The notes: generated from the sequence alone by a model not told the origin. Positions 15,678 through 25,073 are shown, numbered from the stretch's first letter. The stretch is 64,000 nucleotides of DNA from Pseudotabrizicola formosa (GCF_002900965.1 NZ_PJOM01000001.1:1-64000), one strand, 5' to 3'. Numbers and translations: made by a program.

Positions 15678-15846
15678 CTTTTGACGCGGCCTTTCCGAAG
15701 CTTGCTCCGATTCGTGTTATATTTTGATCTTTTATGAAACATCTTGAACTATTTTGGTAGAACATTGCAACGCTGTGAGAGCAGGCTGGAACATTTTCGC
15801 GGTTTTGTGCCAGTATGCTGACAAGTCAGCGATCAACAGGGCGCAT

Positions 15847-16626
15847 ATGCTACCAGCAAAAAGACGAGCCCGGATTCTGGAGGTGCTGGGAGCCGAACAG
15901 ATGGTGTCCCTGAAAGACCTGTCGGAAGCCTTGGGCATTTCGATATCCACGGTGCGCCGCGATGTCGATTATCTGGATGAGGCAGGCTATTTGTCCCGCA
16001 CCCATGGCGGCGCGATTTCAACCGCGCGGGCATCCACGACGTTTGAGCCTGAAGCTGCCATCGCATCGGCCATCGAAAGTGCGGCAAAGGCTGCCATCGG
16101 TGCCGTTGCGGCGCAGCTGATTCAGCCGGGGCAATCGGTGTTGTTTGACAGCGGAACCACGACCGCAGCGGCGGCGAGGGCCGCAGCCAAGCTGAGCATT
16201 CCCTTCACCGCGATGACCAATGATGTGATGATCGCATCTTGCCTGTCACAGAATGCGCTGGTGCAGACCAGCGTCACAGGCGGGACCATGCGCAGTGGCA
16301 CCACCACATTGCTGGGGGCGGATGCGGTGAATTCTGTCGCGCGGCTGCGGGCCGATATCGCCTTTGTGGGCACCCATGCGATCACGCCAGAGGTGCTGTC
16401 GGATACGTCGCTGGAACTGGCAGACCTCAAGCGCCGGTTTATGGCAGCGGCAGACCGGGTGATCCTGCTGGTGGACAGCAGCAAGTTTTTCAACCGGGCG
16501 TTCTGCGCCTTTGGCGAAACCTCTGCGGTGGATCTGGTGCTGACCGACAGCCGGATCAGCGCGGATGCGACGGCCGCCCTCAAAGACCGGGGTATTGACC
16601 TGCGGATGGTGGATATCGCGCCATAA
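15847..16626 (+). CDS. DeoR-family transcriptional regulator
   Basis: A 259-residue DeoR/GlpR-family repressor. Residues ~5-55 are the helix-turn-helix (RRARILEVLGAEQMVSLKDL, then STVRRDVDYLDEAG and THGGAI); the remainder is the DeoR sugar-phosphate sensor domain with LFDSGTTTAAAARAA and DSSKFFNRAF. It is divergent from pdxA2-aldA across a 169-bp gap, so it most likely regulates them in response to a phosphorylated acid sugar. The ATG at 15847 (AGGG upstream) gives the normal family length; a longer frame from 15754 would add an unrelated leader. Confidence 0.85.
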   Translation: MLPAKRRARILEVLGAEQMVSLKDLSEALGISISTVRRDVDYLDEAGYLSRTHGGAISTARASTTFEPEAAIASAIESAAKAAIGAVAAQLIQPGQSVLFDSGTTTAAAARAAAKLSIPFTAMTNDVMIASCLSQNALVQTSVTGGTMRSGTTTLLGADAVNSVARLRADIAFVGTHAITPEVLSDTSLELADLKRRFMAAADRVILLVDSSKFFNRAFCAFGETSAVDLVLTDSRISADATAALKDRGIDLRMVDIAP

Positions 16627-16634
16627 AGGGCGGA

Positions 16635-17678
16635 TCAGCGCGGAGATGCGCCCGAGATAAGCCGCGACATGGTATCGGGCGCGCCAAAGCCGCCGGATTT
16701 GGTGATGATCTGAAGCCCGGGCCATCCGGTCAGGGCGGTCGAAAGCGGCAGTCCCGGCAGCACTTCACCCCGCACCTCAAGCAGCCCGATGCCCAGTTCA
16801 GACAGAACAGCTTCGGCGGTGGAACCGCCACAGGCCAGAACCGTGGCGGGCGGTGAGGCTTTGACCCATAAAGCCACACCCGTGGCAAATCGGGCCGCTG
16901 CCTGAAGGGGCGTTGTCCCAGAGCGGCCGGGTTGCATCTGCAAAATCATCAAAGGCCCTGACGCCGCCGGTGGCGGCGGCACCGCGCCATCGGGTGCCGG
17001 GAAAACATCAAACCCGGTGAGCTGAGCCAGCGTGATCGGATCGCGCGATCCGATGGCAAACAGGGCAGGGGAAGCCAGCCGCTGATGAGCGGCTTGCGGC
17101 GCGCCAGCCGTTAACCGCCGTGCCAGAGAGTCTGCCAAGCCGGCAGCACCCACCAGCAAGGCAGCCTCAGAGGCCGCTGCAAGCCCGGCGTCAATCTGGG
17201 CCTCGGTATGAGCATTCAGCACGGCAGAGGCGGCAACCCCGGCGCGCTCTGCCACGGGAAGGGCACGCTCAACGCCCATTCCGGTGACATGGCCATCCTC
17301 AACAAAGCGGCCCAGCCTTGGAATGGCCGGGCAGATCAGCACAGGCTGACCCGGAATGCAAAGCGCCTGAAGCTCGGCGGCGATGTGTCCCTTCATCCGG
17401 CTGTCGATTTTCTTGAAGACGATCGCACTCCGGGCCACAGGGTCGCCCATCAAAGCAACCCGCACCTGCAAAACACGGGCAACAGCGGCGTCTTGCGTGC
17501 CGTCGCGCGATCCGGTCGAGACGGCGACCACCTGCGCCCCGCTGCGCAGCGCCGCGTCAAGATGGTTGGTCGAGGTTGCACAGACGACCGTCATGCCCCG
17601 CGCCGCAAAGGCGGCAGAGCTGTCCAGCGCGCCGGTCAGATCATCTGCAATCACGATCACCTTTGGCCCCAAGGTCAT
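16635..17678 (-). CDS. Four-carbon acid-sugar kinase (DUF1537; DtnK/OtnK type)
   Basis: A 347-residue DUF1537-family kinase. The N-terminal substrate-binding domain begins VIVIADDLTGALDSS and includes KKIDSRMKGH; the C-terminal nucleotide-binding domain shows LACGGSTAEAVL, VRGEVLPGLPL and ITKSGGFGAPD. These enzymes phosphorylate D-threonate, L-threonate or D-erythronate at O4, making the substrate of PdxA2-type dehydrogenases, one of which is encoded 1 kb away. It is shorter than many members (~420). It follows the RpiR gene on the same strand; a GTG at 17720 would add 14 residues, but the ATG at 17678 fits the family start better. Confidence 0.82.
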   Translation of the reverse strand: MTLGPKVIVIADDLTGALDSSAAFAARGMTVVCATSTNHLDAALRSGAQVVAVSTGSRDGTQDAAVARVLQVRVALMGDPVARSAIVFKKIDSRMKGHIAAELQALCIPGQPVLICPAIPRLGRFVEDGHVTGMGVERALPVAERAGVAASAVLNAHTEAQIDAGLAAASEAALLVGAAGLADSLARRLTAGAPQAAHQRLASPALFAIGSRDPITLAQLTGFDVFPAPDGAVPPPPAASGPLMILQMQPGRSGTTPLQAAARFATGVALWVKASPPATVLACGGSTAEAVLSELGIGLLEVRGEVLPGLPLSTALTGWPGLQIITKSGGFGAPDTMSRLISGASPR

Positions 17679-17723
17679 GCGATGGCCTGACGGCAAGACC
17701 GAGATGTCCCGGCAGGGCACATC

Positions 17724-18560
17724 CTAGCGGCTTTCACTGGGTCGGGTTTCATTGACGGCAATGGCAAGGGCCTGCAATACGCAGGTTCCGATCACCAGCG
17801 GATGCGCGGCAATCGGGCTGCGCTGGGGGGTTTCAATGGTCACTCTGGCGATGGCTGCCAGCGGGCTGAGCACATTGTCCGTCACCGCGACCACAATGCC
17901 GCCCCGCGCGGCATGCAGCTTGGCCCCGCGCACGACAGAGGTCTGATAGGGGGCGAAACTGATGGCCAGAATGGCGTCTTCCATCCCCAGAAGCTCGATT
18001 TGACGACTGAAAAAGGAACCCGCCTCATCCAGCATGTTGGTGGGCGTGCCAAGGCTGAGCGCGGTGGCGTGAAAGATGCAGCCAAGCGCAAATGAGGTTT
18101 GCTGCGCCAGAACATGGATGCGATCCGCTCGCACCAGTTCGATCACCGCGCGGTCAAATTGTTTACGGTCAAGTTCCTTGAACAACCGGTCCAGATCGCG
18201 GCGGGCCTCGCTCATCAGCGCATCGGCAACGGCAATGGCCCCGCTGGCGGGATGGGCGCTGATCGCCTCACGCTCGCGGATTTCGCCCATCCGGTACACC
18301 AGATTGTCACGGAAATCGCGCTTCAACTCGTTGAACCCGGCATAGCCAAGCGTCTGTGCAAAGCGGACCATACTGGAAGGCGGCACACCGATTCGCTTGG
18401 CAAGCTGCTGCGCGGTTTCCACTGCGACCGTATCGGCGTTCTGGATGGAAAACTCGGCAATGGCCCGCAGCTGCGGACTAAGCTCCGGATAGGCGCGGGC
18501 AATGCGGTCTCGCAAGCCGGCAAAGGCCCCGTTTGTCTCGGTTTCGGCAATATTCCCCAA
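17724..18560 (-). CDS. RpiR-family transcriptional regulator (SIS domain)
   Basis: A 278-residue RpiR-type regulator: an N-terminal HTH_6 domain (SPQLRAIAEFSIQNADTVAV, then IGVPPSSMVRFAQTLGYAGF) and a C-terminal SIS phosphosugar-binding domain (~125-260). It probably starts at a TTG with AAAGGG upstream; there is no suitable ATG. It sits directly before the DUF1537 kinase gene on the same strand and is divergent from the sugar ABC operon at 18773, so it could control both transcripts in response to a sugar phosphate. Confidence 0.82.
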   Translation of the reverse strand: MGNIAETETNGAFAGLRDRIARAYPELSPQLRAIAEFSIQNADTVAVETAQQLAKRIGVPPSSMVRFAQTLGYAGFNELKRDFRDNLVYRMGEIREREAISAHPASGAIAVADALMSEARRDLDRLFKELDRKQFDRAVIELVRADRIHVLAQQTSFALGCIFHATALSLGTPTNMLDEAGSFFSRQIELLGMEDAILAISFAPYQTSVVRGAKLHAARGGIVVAVTDNVLSPLAAIARVTIETPQRSPIAAHPLVIGTCVLQALAIAVNETRPSESR

Positions 18561-18610
18561 GATGAGGCCCTTTCGAACGGTGGTTCAAAAATTCCAATAC
18601 CGTCTTAAGA

Positions 18611-18654
18611 ATGAAAATTCAATCGTTGACAGGTTTGCGAATTTACGGGTTACT
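18611..18654 (+). promoter_or_regulatory. Promoter and possible operator of the sugar ABC operon
   Basis: TTGACA (18626-18631), 17 bp, then GTTACT (18649-18654) is a plausible promoter 120 bp before the binding-protein ATG. Just upstream, GAATGAAAATTC (18611-18622) is an inverted repeat in an AT-rich patch between this gene and the divergent rpiR-like gene, a suitable operator position. Confidence 0.4.
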
Positions 18655-18772
18655 GGTGTCAGGAGGGTAGAGATAGCAGAGTTTCGATCCGTTTTGGAGG
18701 ACGTGTCGCAACGGAACTTTGGCCCTGATGGTCAGAGAGAATGCAGGAAAAATGCAACCAGGGAGGACTACA

Positions 18773-20059
18773 ATGAAATTTGGACGCAGAACGACAACGT
18801 TCATGCTGACAGCGGCACTGGCACTGGGAACGACTGCGCTTTCCGGGCTGTCCAGCCAGTTGGCGGCGCAGGAGCGCACGCTCAAGGTCTGGTTCGGGCG
18901 GGATCAGTTCATCCCCGAGGATCAGTTCGCACAGTTCAAGGCCGAGAACCCCGATATCGCGGTTGAGTTCGAAGTGATCCGGCTGGAAGATGTCAGCGCG
19001 CAACTTGTGCTGGCCACGCGGTCCGGCAATGCCCCCGATATCGTGCAGATTCAGGCCCGCGACATCACCCAGCTTGCGCAGGGCGGTATGCTGAAGGAAT
19101 TCGATGCACAGATCGAGACCTTCAAAGAGCAGTTTCCCGACACCTACAACCAGCTTTCTCCCATCGCGTGGGAAGGCGCTTCAAGTGCCGATGGCAAGCT
19201 TTACGGCGTGGCGCTGTTTGTGCAGTCGATTTACCTAACCTATCGCAAAGACCTGCTGGAAGCTGCTGGCATTGCGATGCCGCTGGAGACCACAGACAAG
19301 GTTCTTGCGGCGGCAAAGGCGGTCAGCACCATTCCAGGCGGCGGCGACATGCTTGGGTTCAGCCTGATCGGCTGCTGCGTGGCACCGACCTGGGAACTGC
19401 CGCTGTTTCTGGCGATGGGCGGGCAATTCATCGACGGCGTGCCGCAGATCGACAGTGAAGTCGGCATCGAATGGATCGAATTCTACCAGACCCTGATGCG
19501 CGATAAATCGGCCAGCCCGGATTCTGCAAGCTGGGATTCCGGCCAGATGCGCGCAGCCTTTGTCGGTGGTCGTGCCGGTGTGATGCACGAAGGCGAGCAT
19601 ATCTACGTCGAGATCGAAAAGACCATGCCTTATGCCGAGGGTAAGTGGACGTTCGAGCGTCTGCCGACCCGCCCGGGCCAGACCGAACCGCATGTGTAGT
19701 CGGGCTTTGCCTTTCCCTTTGTGGTGACCACGGCGGCGGATGATGATGATGCGGTCGTCCGTGCGCTGGAATATCTGGCGCGACCGGATTTTGCCAAGCA
19801 GGTCGCCATCCGGTATCAGCCGACCACCAATTCGGCGGTCTCGAACGACCCGGAGTATCTGGCGGCAAAGCCATGGGCGCAGGATATCGCCCCCTTGGCC
19901 GCATCGCTGGTGTCCCTGCCGACCCACCCGACACGGGTGATCCAGATCTATGACGTGCTGACCCAACTGCGGGACCGGTCTGTCGCCGACACCACGACCT
20001 CGGCTGCCGATCTGGCCAAAGAGTACCAGGAACTGGTGAACAAGGCCGCCGGCCTCTGA
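18773..20059 (+). pseudogene. Sugar-binding protein gene (CUT1 ABC) interrupted by an amber stop
   Basis: The frame from ATG 18773 (GGGAGGACTACA upstream) encodes a signal peptide (AALALGTTALSGLSSQLAAQ) and a family-1 extracellular solute-binding protein. At 19697-19699 the frame hits TAG after QTEPHV, but the same frame continues without any shift (SGFAFPFVVTTAA ...) to a normal C terminus at 20059, 428 codons in all. One base change (for example TGG or CAG to TAG) explains it. The stop removes the last 120 residues, about 28% of the protein, so the product should be inactive unless the stop is read through or is a sequencing error. The permease and ATPase genes downstream are intact. Confidence 0.85.
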
Positions 20060-20086
20060 CCAACCCCCTTTTGCTCCCAAGCAACT

Positions 20087-20116
20087 GCGGTACGGAGAAA
20101 TCCGTACCGCCCTTTT
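20087..20116 (+). terminator. Hairpin with T-run between binding protein and permease genes
   Basis: GCGGTACGG and CCGTACCGC form a perfect 9-bp stem around AGAAAT, followed by CCTTTTC. It sits between the binding-protein gene and the first permease gene, so it probably acts as a partial terminator that lowers expression of the downstream membrane components. Confidence 0.8.
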
Positions 20117-20143
20117 CACCCACGCTTAACGTCAGAGGCCCGT

Positions 20144-21070
20144 ATGTCACATACCACGCCCATGGTTGAAGACGGACCAACAGGTGCCGACCGCCTGAAA
20201 CCGTTTGTTCCCTATCTTCTTGTTCTGCCGGGACTGCTCTTTGTCATGGGCATTCTGGGCTATGCCGTTGTGGGCGGTATCATCTTGTCTCTGAACGAAA
20301 CCGACATGTTCATGAACAAGACATTCGTCGGTCTCAAGAATTACATCGATGTCTTTGCCGACCCCCGGTTTCAGGACGCAATGGTCCGCACGCTGAGCTT
20401 TGTTGTGATCAGCATCGTGCTAGGGATCTTCATGTCGATGAGCTTTGCGCTGGTGCTTTACAAGGTGGTGCGCGGGCGTCGGTTCTTTCGTGGCCTCAGC
20501 CTTGTGCCCTATTTCGTTTCCGGCATCGCCACCGCTGTGATGTTCCGCTTTATTTTTACCACCAGCGGCGGCTTCGTGAACACGGTGCTGGCGCAATTGG
20601 GGCTGCCGGCGCAATCCTGGCTGGGCGATCCGACTCTGGCCTTTGCGGTGGCGATCATGGCCAATTGCTGGTTCATGGTGCCCTTTGCTTCGCTGATCCT
20701 GCTCGGCGGGTTGCAAACCATCGACAAGGATCTGTATGACGCCGCCGCGATCGACGGGGCAAACCCGATCCAGATTTTCTTCCGCATCACCCTGCCGCTG
20801 ATCAAACCCATGCTGGGGGTCAGCCTGATCTGGGTGTCTTACATCAGCTTTTCGACCTTCGATATCGTGCTGGCGCTGACGTCGGGCGGGCCGCTGAAAG
20901 CGACCGAGCTGGTGTCGATCTACATGTATGAACTGGCGTTCCAGCAACTGAACTTCGGTCAGGGCGCGGTGCTGATGGTGGTGCTGCTGGTGTTCAACAC
21001 GGTGCTCAGCCTGATCTACATCAAGATCTTCGTGATGGGCGACCGCCGTCATTCGGAGGCAGGCAAATGA
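20144..21070 (+). CDS. Sugar ABC importer permease 1 (MalF/UgpA class)
   Basis: A 308-residue CUT1 permease with six main membrane segments. The ATPase-contact EAA motif is visible as DAAAIDGANPIQIFFRITLP around residue 200. It pairs with the permease encoded directly downstream, whose start overlaps this stop (ATGA). AGAGG stands before the ATG. The substrate is unknown; the operon also encodes a PfkB kinase and an aldolase, which suggests a monosaccharide or sugar derivative. Confidence 0.9.
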   Translation: MSHTTPMVEDGPTGADRLKPFVPYLLVLPGLLFVMGILGYAVVGGIILSLNETDMFMNKTFVGLKNYIDVFADPRFQDAMVRTLSFVVISIVLGIFMSMSFALVLYKVVRGRRFFRGLSLVPYFVSGIATAVMFRFIFTTSGGFVNTVLAQLGLPAQSWLGDPTLAFAVAIMANCWFMVPFASLILLGGLQTIDKDLYDAAAIDGANPIQIFFRITLPLIKPMLGVSLIWVSYISFSTFDIVLALTSGGPLKATELVSIYMYELAFQQLNFGQGAVLMVVLLVFNTVLSLIYIKIFVMGDRRHSEAGK

Positions 21071-21930
21071 GGGTGCAAGAGTCCGGCCCCATGGCGCTGC
21101 TGTTCCAGCGCCTTGGCCCCAAGGTGCTGATCTGGTTGACCCTGACCTTTCTGGTGATCTGGACAGCAACCCCGATCATCTGGGCGATCCTGTCGTCCTT
21201 CAAAGACCCGCTGGAGATCTATGAGAGCAAAAGCCTGCTGCCCGAGGTCTGGCGGCTGGATGCTTACCGCAAGGTGCTCAGCATGCCGGGGTTCGGTACA
21301 TGGCTGATGAACAGCATCATCGTGACCGTTGTCGCCACGATCGTGCCGCTGATCCTTGCCATCCTCGCGGCCTATGGCTTTGCCCGCTACGCGTTCAAAT
21401 TCCGCCATGTGCTTCTGCTCTTGTATCTGATCCCGCGCATCATTCCGCGCGTCAGCCTGATCGTGCCGCTGAATGACCTGATGAGCGATCTGGGCCTGAT
21501 CAACACCTATTCCGTGCTGTTCATCACCTACATCGCCAGTGCGGTGCCTTTGGCGACATGGATTCTGGTGGGCTTTTTCGGCTCGATCCCAAAAGAGATC
21601 GAGGAAAGCGCCACGCTGGACGGCGCAAACATGTGGAACCGCCTGCGCCATGTGATGCTGCCGATGGCCTGGCCCGGCGTGGTGACGGCGGCCGTGCTGT
21701 GCCTGCGCGAAGCCTGGAACGAGTTTTCCTTCGTGCTGGCTCTGGTGAACCAGACCGACATGCGAACGCTGCCCTATCAGCTCTACATGCTCAAGGATTC
21801 CATGGGGATACAGGATTACGCGGTTTACAACGCCTTTACCATCCTGACCGTGCTGCCGCTCTTGCTGGTCTATCTGCTGCTGGAACGAAAGGTCGTGGAC
21901 AGCATCGTATCGGGGGCGGTGAAATCATGA
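21067..21930 (+). CDS. Sugar ABC importer permease 2 (MalG/UgpE class)
   Basis: A 287-residue CUT1 permease. It has six membrane segments and the EAA motif EESATLDGANMWNRLRHVMLP around residue 180. It overlaps the previous permease by four bases and the ATPase gene by four bases (both ATGA), which indicates translational coupling and equal stoichiometry. Confidence 0.9.
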   Translation: MRVQESGPMALLFQRLGPKVLIWLTLTFLVIWTATPIIWAILSSFKDPLEIYESKSLLPEVWRLDAYRKVLSMPGFGTWLMNSIIVTVVATIVPLILAILAAYGFARYAFKFRHVLLLLYLIPRIIPRVSLIVPLNDLMSDLGLINTYSVLFITYIASAVPLATWILVGFFGSIPKEIEESATLDGANMWNRLRHVMLPMAWPGVVTAAVLCLREAWNEFSFVLALVNQTDMRTLPYQLYMLKDSMGIQDYAVYNAFTILTVLPLLLVYLLLERKVVDSIVSGAVKS

Positions 21931-23030
21931 CAACGCAAGTATCGGAAGGACAGAAAATGGCAGAGGGCTATGTCGAGTATCGCAATCTGCGCAAGAGCTT
22001 TGGCGGATTGGAAATCCTGCACGGCGTTGACCTGACCATACCAGAAGGTGCCTTTGCCGTGCTTGTCGGACCGTCAGGTTGCGGGAAATCGACGCTGCTG
22101 CGGATGACGGCCGGGCTGGAAAACGTGACCAGCGGCGAGATCAACATCGCCGGGCGCCTGGTGAACAACGTGCATGCCAAGAACCGCGGCATTGCCATGG
22201 TGTTCCAGTCCTACGCGCTCTACCCGCACATGAGCGTCGAGGACAATATGTCCTTCGGCCTGAAGATGCGCAAAACGCCTTTGCAGCTCATCACCGACCG
22301 GATCAAGCGCGCGGCGTCGATCCTGAAACTCGGGCCCATGCTGGACCGCTTGCCATCGCAACTGTCAGGCGGGCAGCGCCAGCGTGTGGCCATGGGCCGC
22401 GCCCTGACACGAGAGCCGGAAGTGTTCCTGTTCGACGAGCCGTTGTCCAACCTGGACGCCAAACTGCGGGTCGAGATGCGGGCGGAAATCAAGGCGCTGC
22501 ATCAACGCCTGAAGACCACGACGATCTATGTGACCCATGATCAGATCGAGGCCATGACCATGGCCGATATCGTGGTGGTGATGCATGACGGCCGGATCGA
22601 GCAGGTGGGCGAACCGCTGGCCATCTATGACCGCCCGGCCAACCTGTTCGTGGCGGAATTTCTGGGCTCACCTGCGATGAACCTGATCCCCGGCACCATC
22701 GCGCAGGATGCAGACGGACGCTGTGTGCAGACCGAGGCGGGCATGCGCCTGCCGTTGGACTCTGGGGCAAAGGGCACTGTGGGGCAGAAGGTGGTCTACG
22801 GCATCCGCCCGGAACATCTGCAGCTTGATCCGGCGGGTGATCTGCCCATCCGACTGACGCTGGTCGAGCCCGCCGGGTGGGAAACCCATGTGCATGCCGA
22901 TCTGGGAGGCCAGATTGTCCGCATGGTGTCTACCAAACGTGTGGCGCAGCGCGCGGGTGACAGCACGACCGCCAAAATCGACGCAACCCGCGCGCATCTG
23001 TTCGATGCCGCCACCGGCAATCGCCTGTGA
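21927..23030 (+). CDS. Sugar ABC importer ATPase (MalK/UgpC class)
   Basis: A 367-residue ATPase: ABC domain with Walker A GPSGCGKST near residue 50, signature LSGGQRQR near 148, Walker B FLFDEPLSNLDAK near 170 and switch histidine in VTHDQ near 205. The C-terminal third is the TOBE/MalK regulatory domain. A longer frame runs upstream inside the permease gene, but the ATG at 21927, overlapping the permease stop, is the natural start. It energises import by the two permeases encoded upstream. Confidence 0.92.
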   Translation: MTTQVSEGQKMAEGYVEYRNLRKSFGGLEILHGVDLTIPEGAFAVLVGPSGCGKSTLLRMTAGLENVTSGEINIAGRLVNNVHAKNRGIAMVFQSYALYPHMSVEDNMSFGLKMRKTPLQLITDRIKRAASILKLGPMLDRLPSQLSGGQRQRVAMGRALTREPEVFLFDEPLSNLDAKLRVEMRAEIKALHQRLKTTTIYVTHDQIEAMTMADIVVVMHDGRIEQVGEPLAIYDRPANLFVAEFLGSPAMNLIPGTIAQDADGRCVQTEAGMRLPLDSGAKGTVGQKVVYGIRPEHLQLDPAGDLPIRLTLVEPAGWETHVHADLGGQIVRMVSTKRVAQRAGDSTTAKIDATRAHLFDAATGNRL

Positions 23031-23067
23031 CCTGAATTTTGAAGACGACAAAGAAAGAGGAACCGGA

Positions 23068-24057
23068 ATGACACGTCCGCTTGATGCAAAGCTCGCCCGT
23101 ATCCGCGAAGGCAACTACACTCCCGCCGATTTCGTGATTGCCGACGCCAAGGACGGCGATATGTCGATGGGCGTGGCTACGCCAGGCTTTCGCACGGGGG
23201 CCGACGGCAAGCCAACCACCCAGCCCCGCCCTCTGTCGGACTACCGCGATGACATGCGCAGGATGACCCGATCCGGGTTGGTCGATGTGATGCTGACCTC
23301 GCTGTCGTCAGCTGAAACACTGGCCGCCGAAGGTCTGTTCGAGGGCAGTGACGTGACCCCCGCCGTGCGCCTGAACGATGCGTCGGACATCTGGGCCTAC
23401 CGGGGGGCAAGTTACCGCAAGGTGCCAGCGGCCCCCTTCCGCACCGCGCGGCTGGACCGGGCGCTCAAGGTCGCAGATCTTGGTCTGTATGCGGCGACCT
23501 TCTACAACGATCTGGCGCAGGACGCCGCAACGCTGAACGCCTATACCGCCTTCCGCGATGAGGCCAGCGCCGCTGGGATGCGCCACTTTCTGGAGGTGTT
23601 CAATCCGGCCTTCGATATCGACACCAACGGCGTCGACATCGGCCACTACATCAACGACACAATTGCCCGTTGCCTTGCAGGTGTGTCCAGCGAGGAATAT
23701 CCGCTGTTCCTCAAGATCGCCTATAACGGTCCGCGCGCGATGGAGGAACTTGCCAGCTATGATCCCGGCAAGCTGATCGTCGGCATTCTGGGCGGCGGTG
23801 TTGGCACCACCCGCGACACGTTCGAACTGGTTTCGCAGGCCGAGAAATATGGCGCGCGGATCGCGCTCTTCGGTCGCAAGATCTATTTTGCCGAAGACAG
23901 CACCGAAATCGTCGCCGCGATGCGCCGGGTGGTGGAAGGCGTGCAAACCCCGGAAGATGCCGTGCGTGACTACCACGACCGGCTTGCGAAAAAGGGTATC
24001 AACCCAAACCGCTCGCTGGAAGATGATGTTCAGGTGACCGAGGCGGTGCTGAAATGA
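23068..24057 (+). CDS. Unassigned TIM-barrel aldolase-like protein in the sugar operon
   Basis: A 329-residue protein of the DeoC/FbaB/LacD (class I aldolase) appearance. Lys216 in LFLKIAYNG is placed like the Schiff-base lysine of this superfamily, and GILGGGVGTTRDTF (~238-251) looks like the phosphate-binding loop near the end of the barrel. I do not recognise a characterised family. It sits between the ABC transporter genes and the PfkB kinase gene, overlapping the latter by four bases, so it probably cleaves the phosphorylated product of that kinase. The ATG at 23068 follows AAAGAGGAACCGG; the open frame further upstream runs into the ATPase gene. Confidence 0.6.
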   Translation: MTRPLDAKLARIREGNYTPADFVIADAKDGDMSMGVATPGFRTGADGKPTTQPRPLSDYRDDMRRMTRSGLVDVMLTSLSSAETLAAEGLFEGSDVTPAVRLNDASDIWAYRGASYRKVPAAPFRTARLDRALKVADLGLYAATFYNDLAQDAATLNAYTAFRDEASAAGMRHFLEVFNPAFDIDTNGVDIGHYINDTIARCLAGVSSEEYPLFLKIAYNGPRAMEELASYDPGKLIVGILGGGVGTTRDTFELVSQAEKYGARIALFGRKIYFAEDSTEIVAAMRRVVEGVQTPEDAVRDYHDRLAKKGINPNRSLEDDVQVTEAVLK

Positions 24058-25073
24058 CCAGTCGGCAAGGAGTCCTCACGGCCGGAACATGGTGCGCGGA
24101 TCACAACAAGGTTGTCGAATTCTGGCCGCTGGAGAATGAGGTGGTCGAGATCCTGTCCGAAGACGTCAAAGGGGGCGGTTCGGGCTGCAATCTGGCGATC
24201 GATCTCAAACGGCTCGATTCTTCCATTCCGGTCGAAACCATCGGTGTGATCGGAAATGACGAAGATGGTCGCATCCTGCTGGCAGAGGCCGACGCTTACG
24301 GCATCGAGCGGAGTCGGCTGCATGTGGTCGAAGGGCTGCGCACAAACTACACCGACGCCTATACCTCCAACCGGACGGGACGGCGTACACATATTTACCT
24401 CCAGGGTGCGAGTGCCGAGCTGAACCCGGATCACTTCGATTTCTCCAAAACCAATGCCCGCTTCCTGCATCTGGGGCTTCCCGGCATTCATCGACAGATG
24501 GACCGTGCCTGGGGCAATGACGAAAACGGCTGGGTCACTGTGCTGCGCGCCGCGCAGGCGGTGGGGATAGAGACCAATATGGAACTGTGTTCCATCGCAC
24601 CGGAAAAGCTGGCCAAGATCGTTCGGCCCTGCCTGCCGCATCTGGATTACCTGATCATCAATGATTTCGAGATGGCGGCAATTTCCGGCAATCCGACGGT
24701 GGCGGCAGAGGCGGCGGATATCCCCCGGGTCATTGCATCGGCAAAGACGGTGCTTGCCATGGGCAGCATGAAACTGCTGGTGGCGCATTTCCCCGAAGGC
24801 GCGGTTGTGTTGCCGCGCGGCGGCGAGGCCATGTTCATCCCCTCGGTTGACGTTCCTCCGGAAAAAGTCATCGGCGCAAACGGGGCGGGCGATGCCTTTG
24901 CTGCGGGTGTCATCTACGGTCTGCACCAGAACTGGCCGATGGAAGAAACCGTCAGGCTGGGCCACGCCGCAGCGGCCGTCTCGCTGCGCAGTCTTGGCAC
25001 AACAGATGCGGTGTTGCCGGTGGCCGAATCTTTGGCGCTGGCGAAAAAATGGGGATGGCGCAACGCAGCCTGA
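24054..25073 (+). CDS. PfkB-family carbohydrate kinase
   Basis: A 339-residue ribokinase/PfkB-family kinase. The N-terminal GGGSGCNLAIDLKRL (~40-54) matches PfkB signature 1, and GANGAGDAFAAG (~274-285) is signature 2 with the catalytic base Asp280. It probably phosphorylates the sugar brought in by the upstream ABC importer and feeds the neighbouring aldolase. Substrate unknown. It is the last gene of the operon; a small stem (ACGCC/GGCGT) follows at about 25098, before the convergent dihydropyrimidinase gene. Confidence 0.85.
   Translation: MTSRQGVLTAGTWCADHNKVVEFWPLENEVVEILSEDVKGGGSGCNLAIDLKRLDSSIPVETIGVIGNDEDGRILLAEADAYGIERSRLHVVEGLRTNYTDAYTSNRTGRRTHIYLQGASAELNPDHFDFSKTNARFLHLGLPGIHRQMDRAWGNDENGWVTVLRAAQAVGIETNMELCSIAPEKLAKIVRPCLPHLDYLIINDFEMAAISGNPTVAAEAADIPRVIASAKTVLAMGSMKLLVAHFPEGAVVLPRGGEAMFIPSVDVPPEKVIGANGAGDAFAAGVIYGLHQNWPMEETVRLGHAAAAVSLRSLGTTDAVLPVAESLALAKKWGWRNAA

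Noticed and set aside
21558-21926. Extended N-terminus of the sugar ABC ATPase
   Set aside because: The extra residues are an out-of-frame reading of the upstream permease gene; the ATG at 21927 overlaps the permease stop as usual for such operons.
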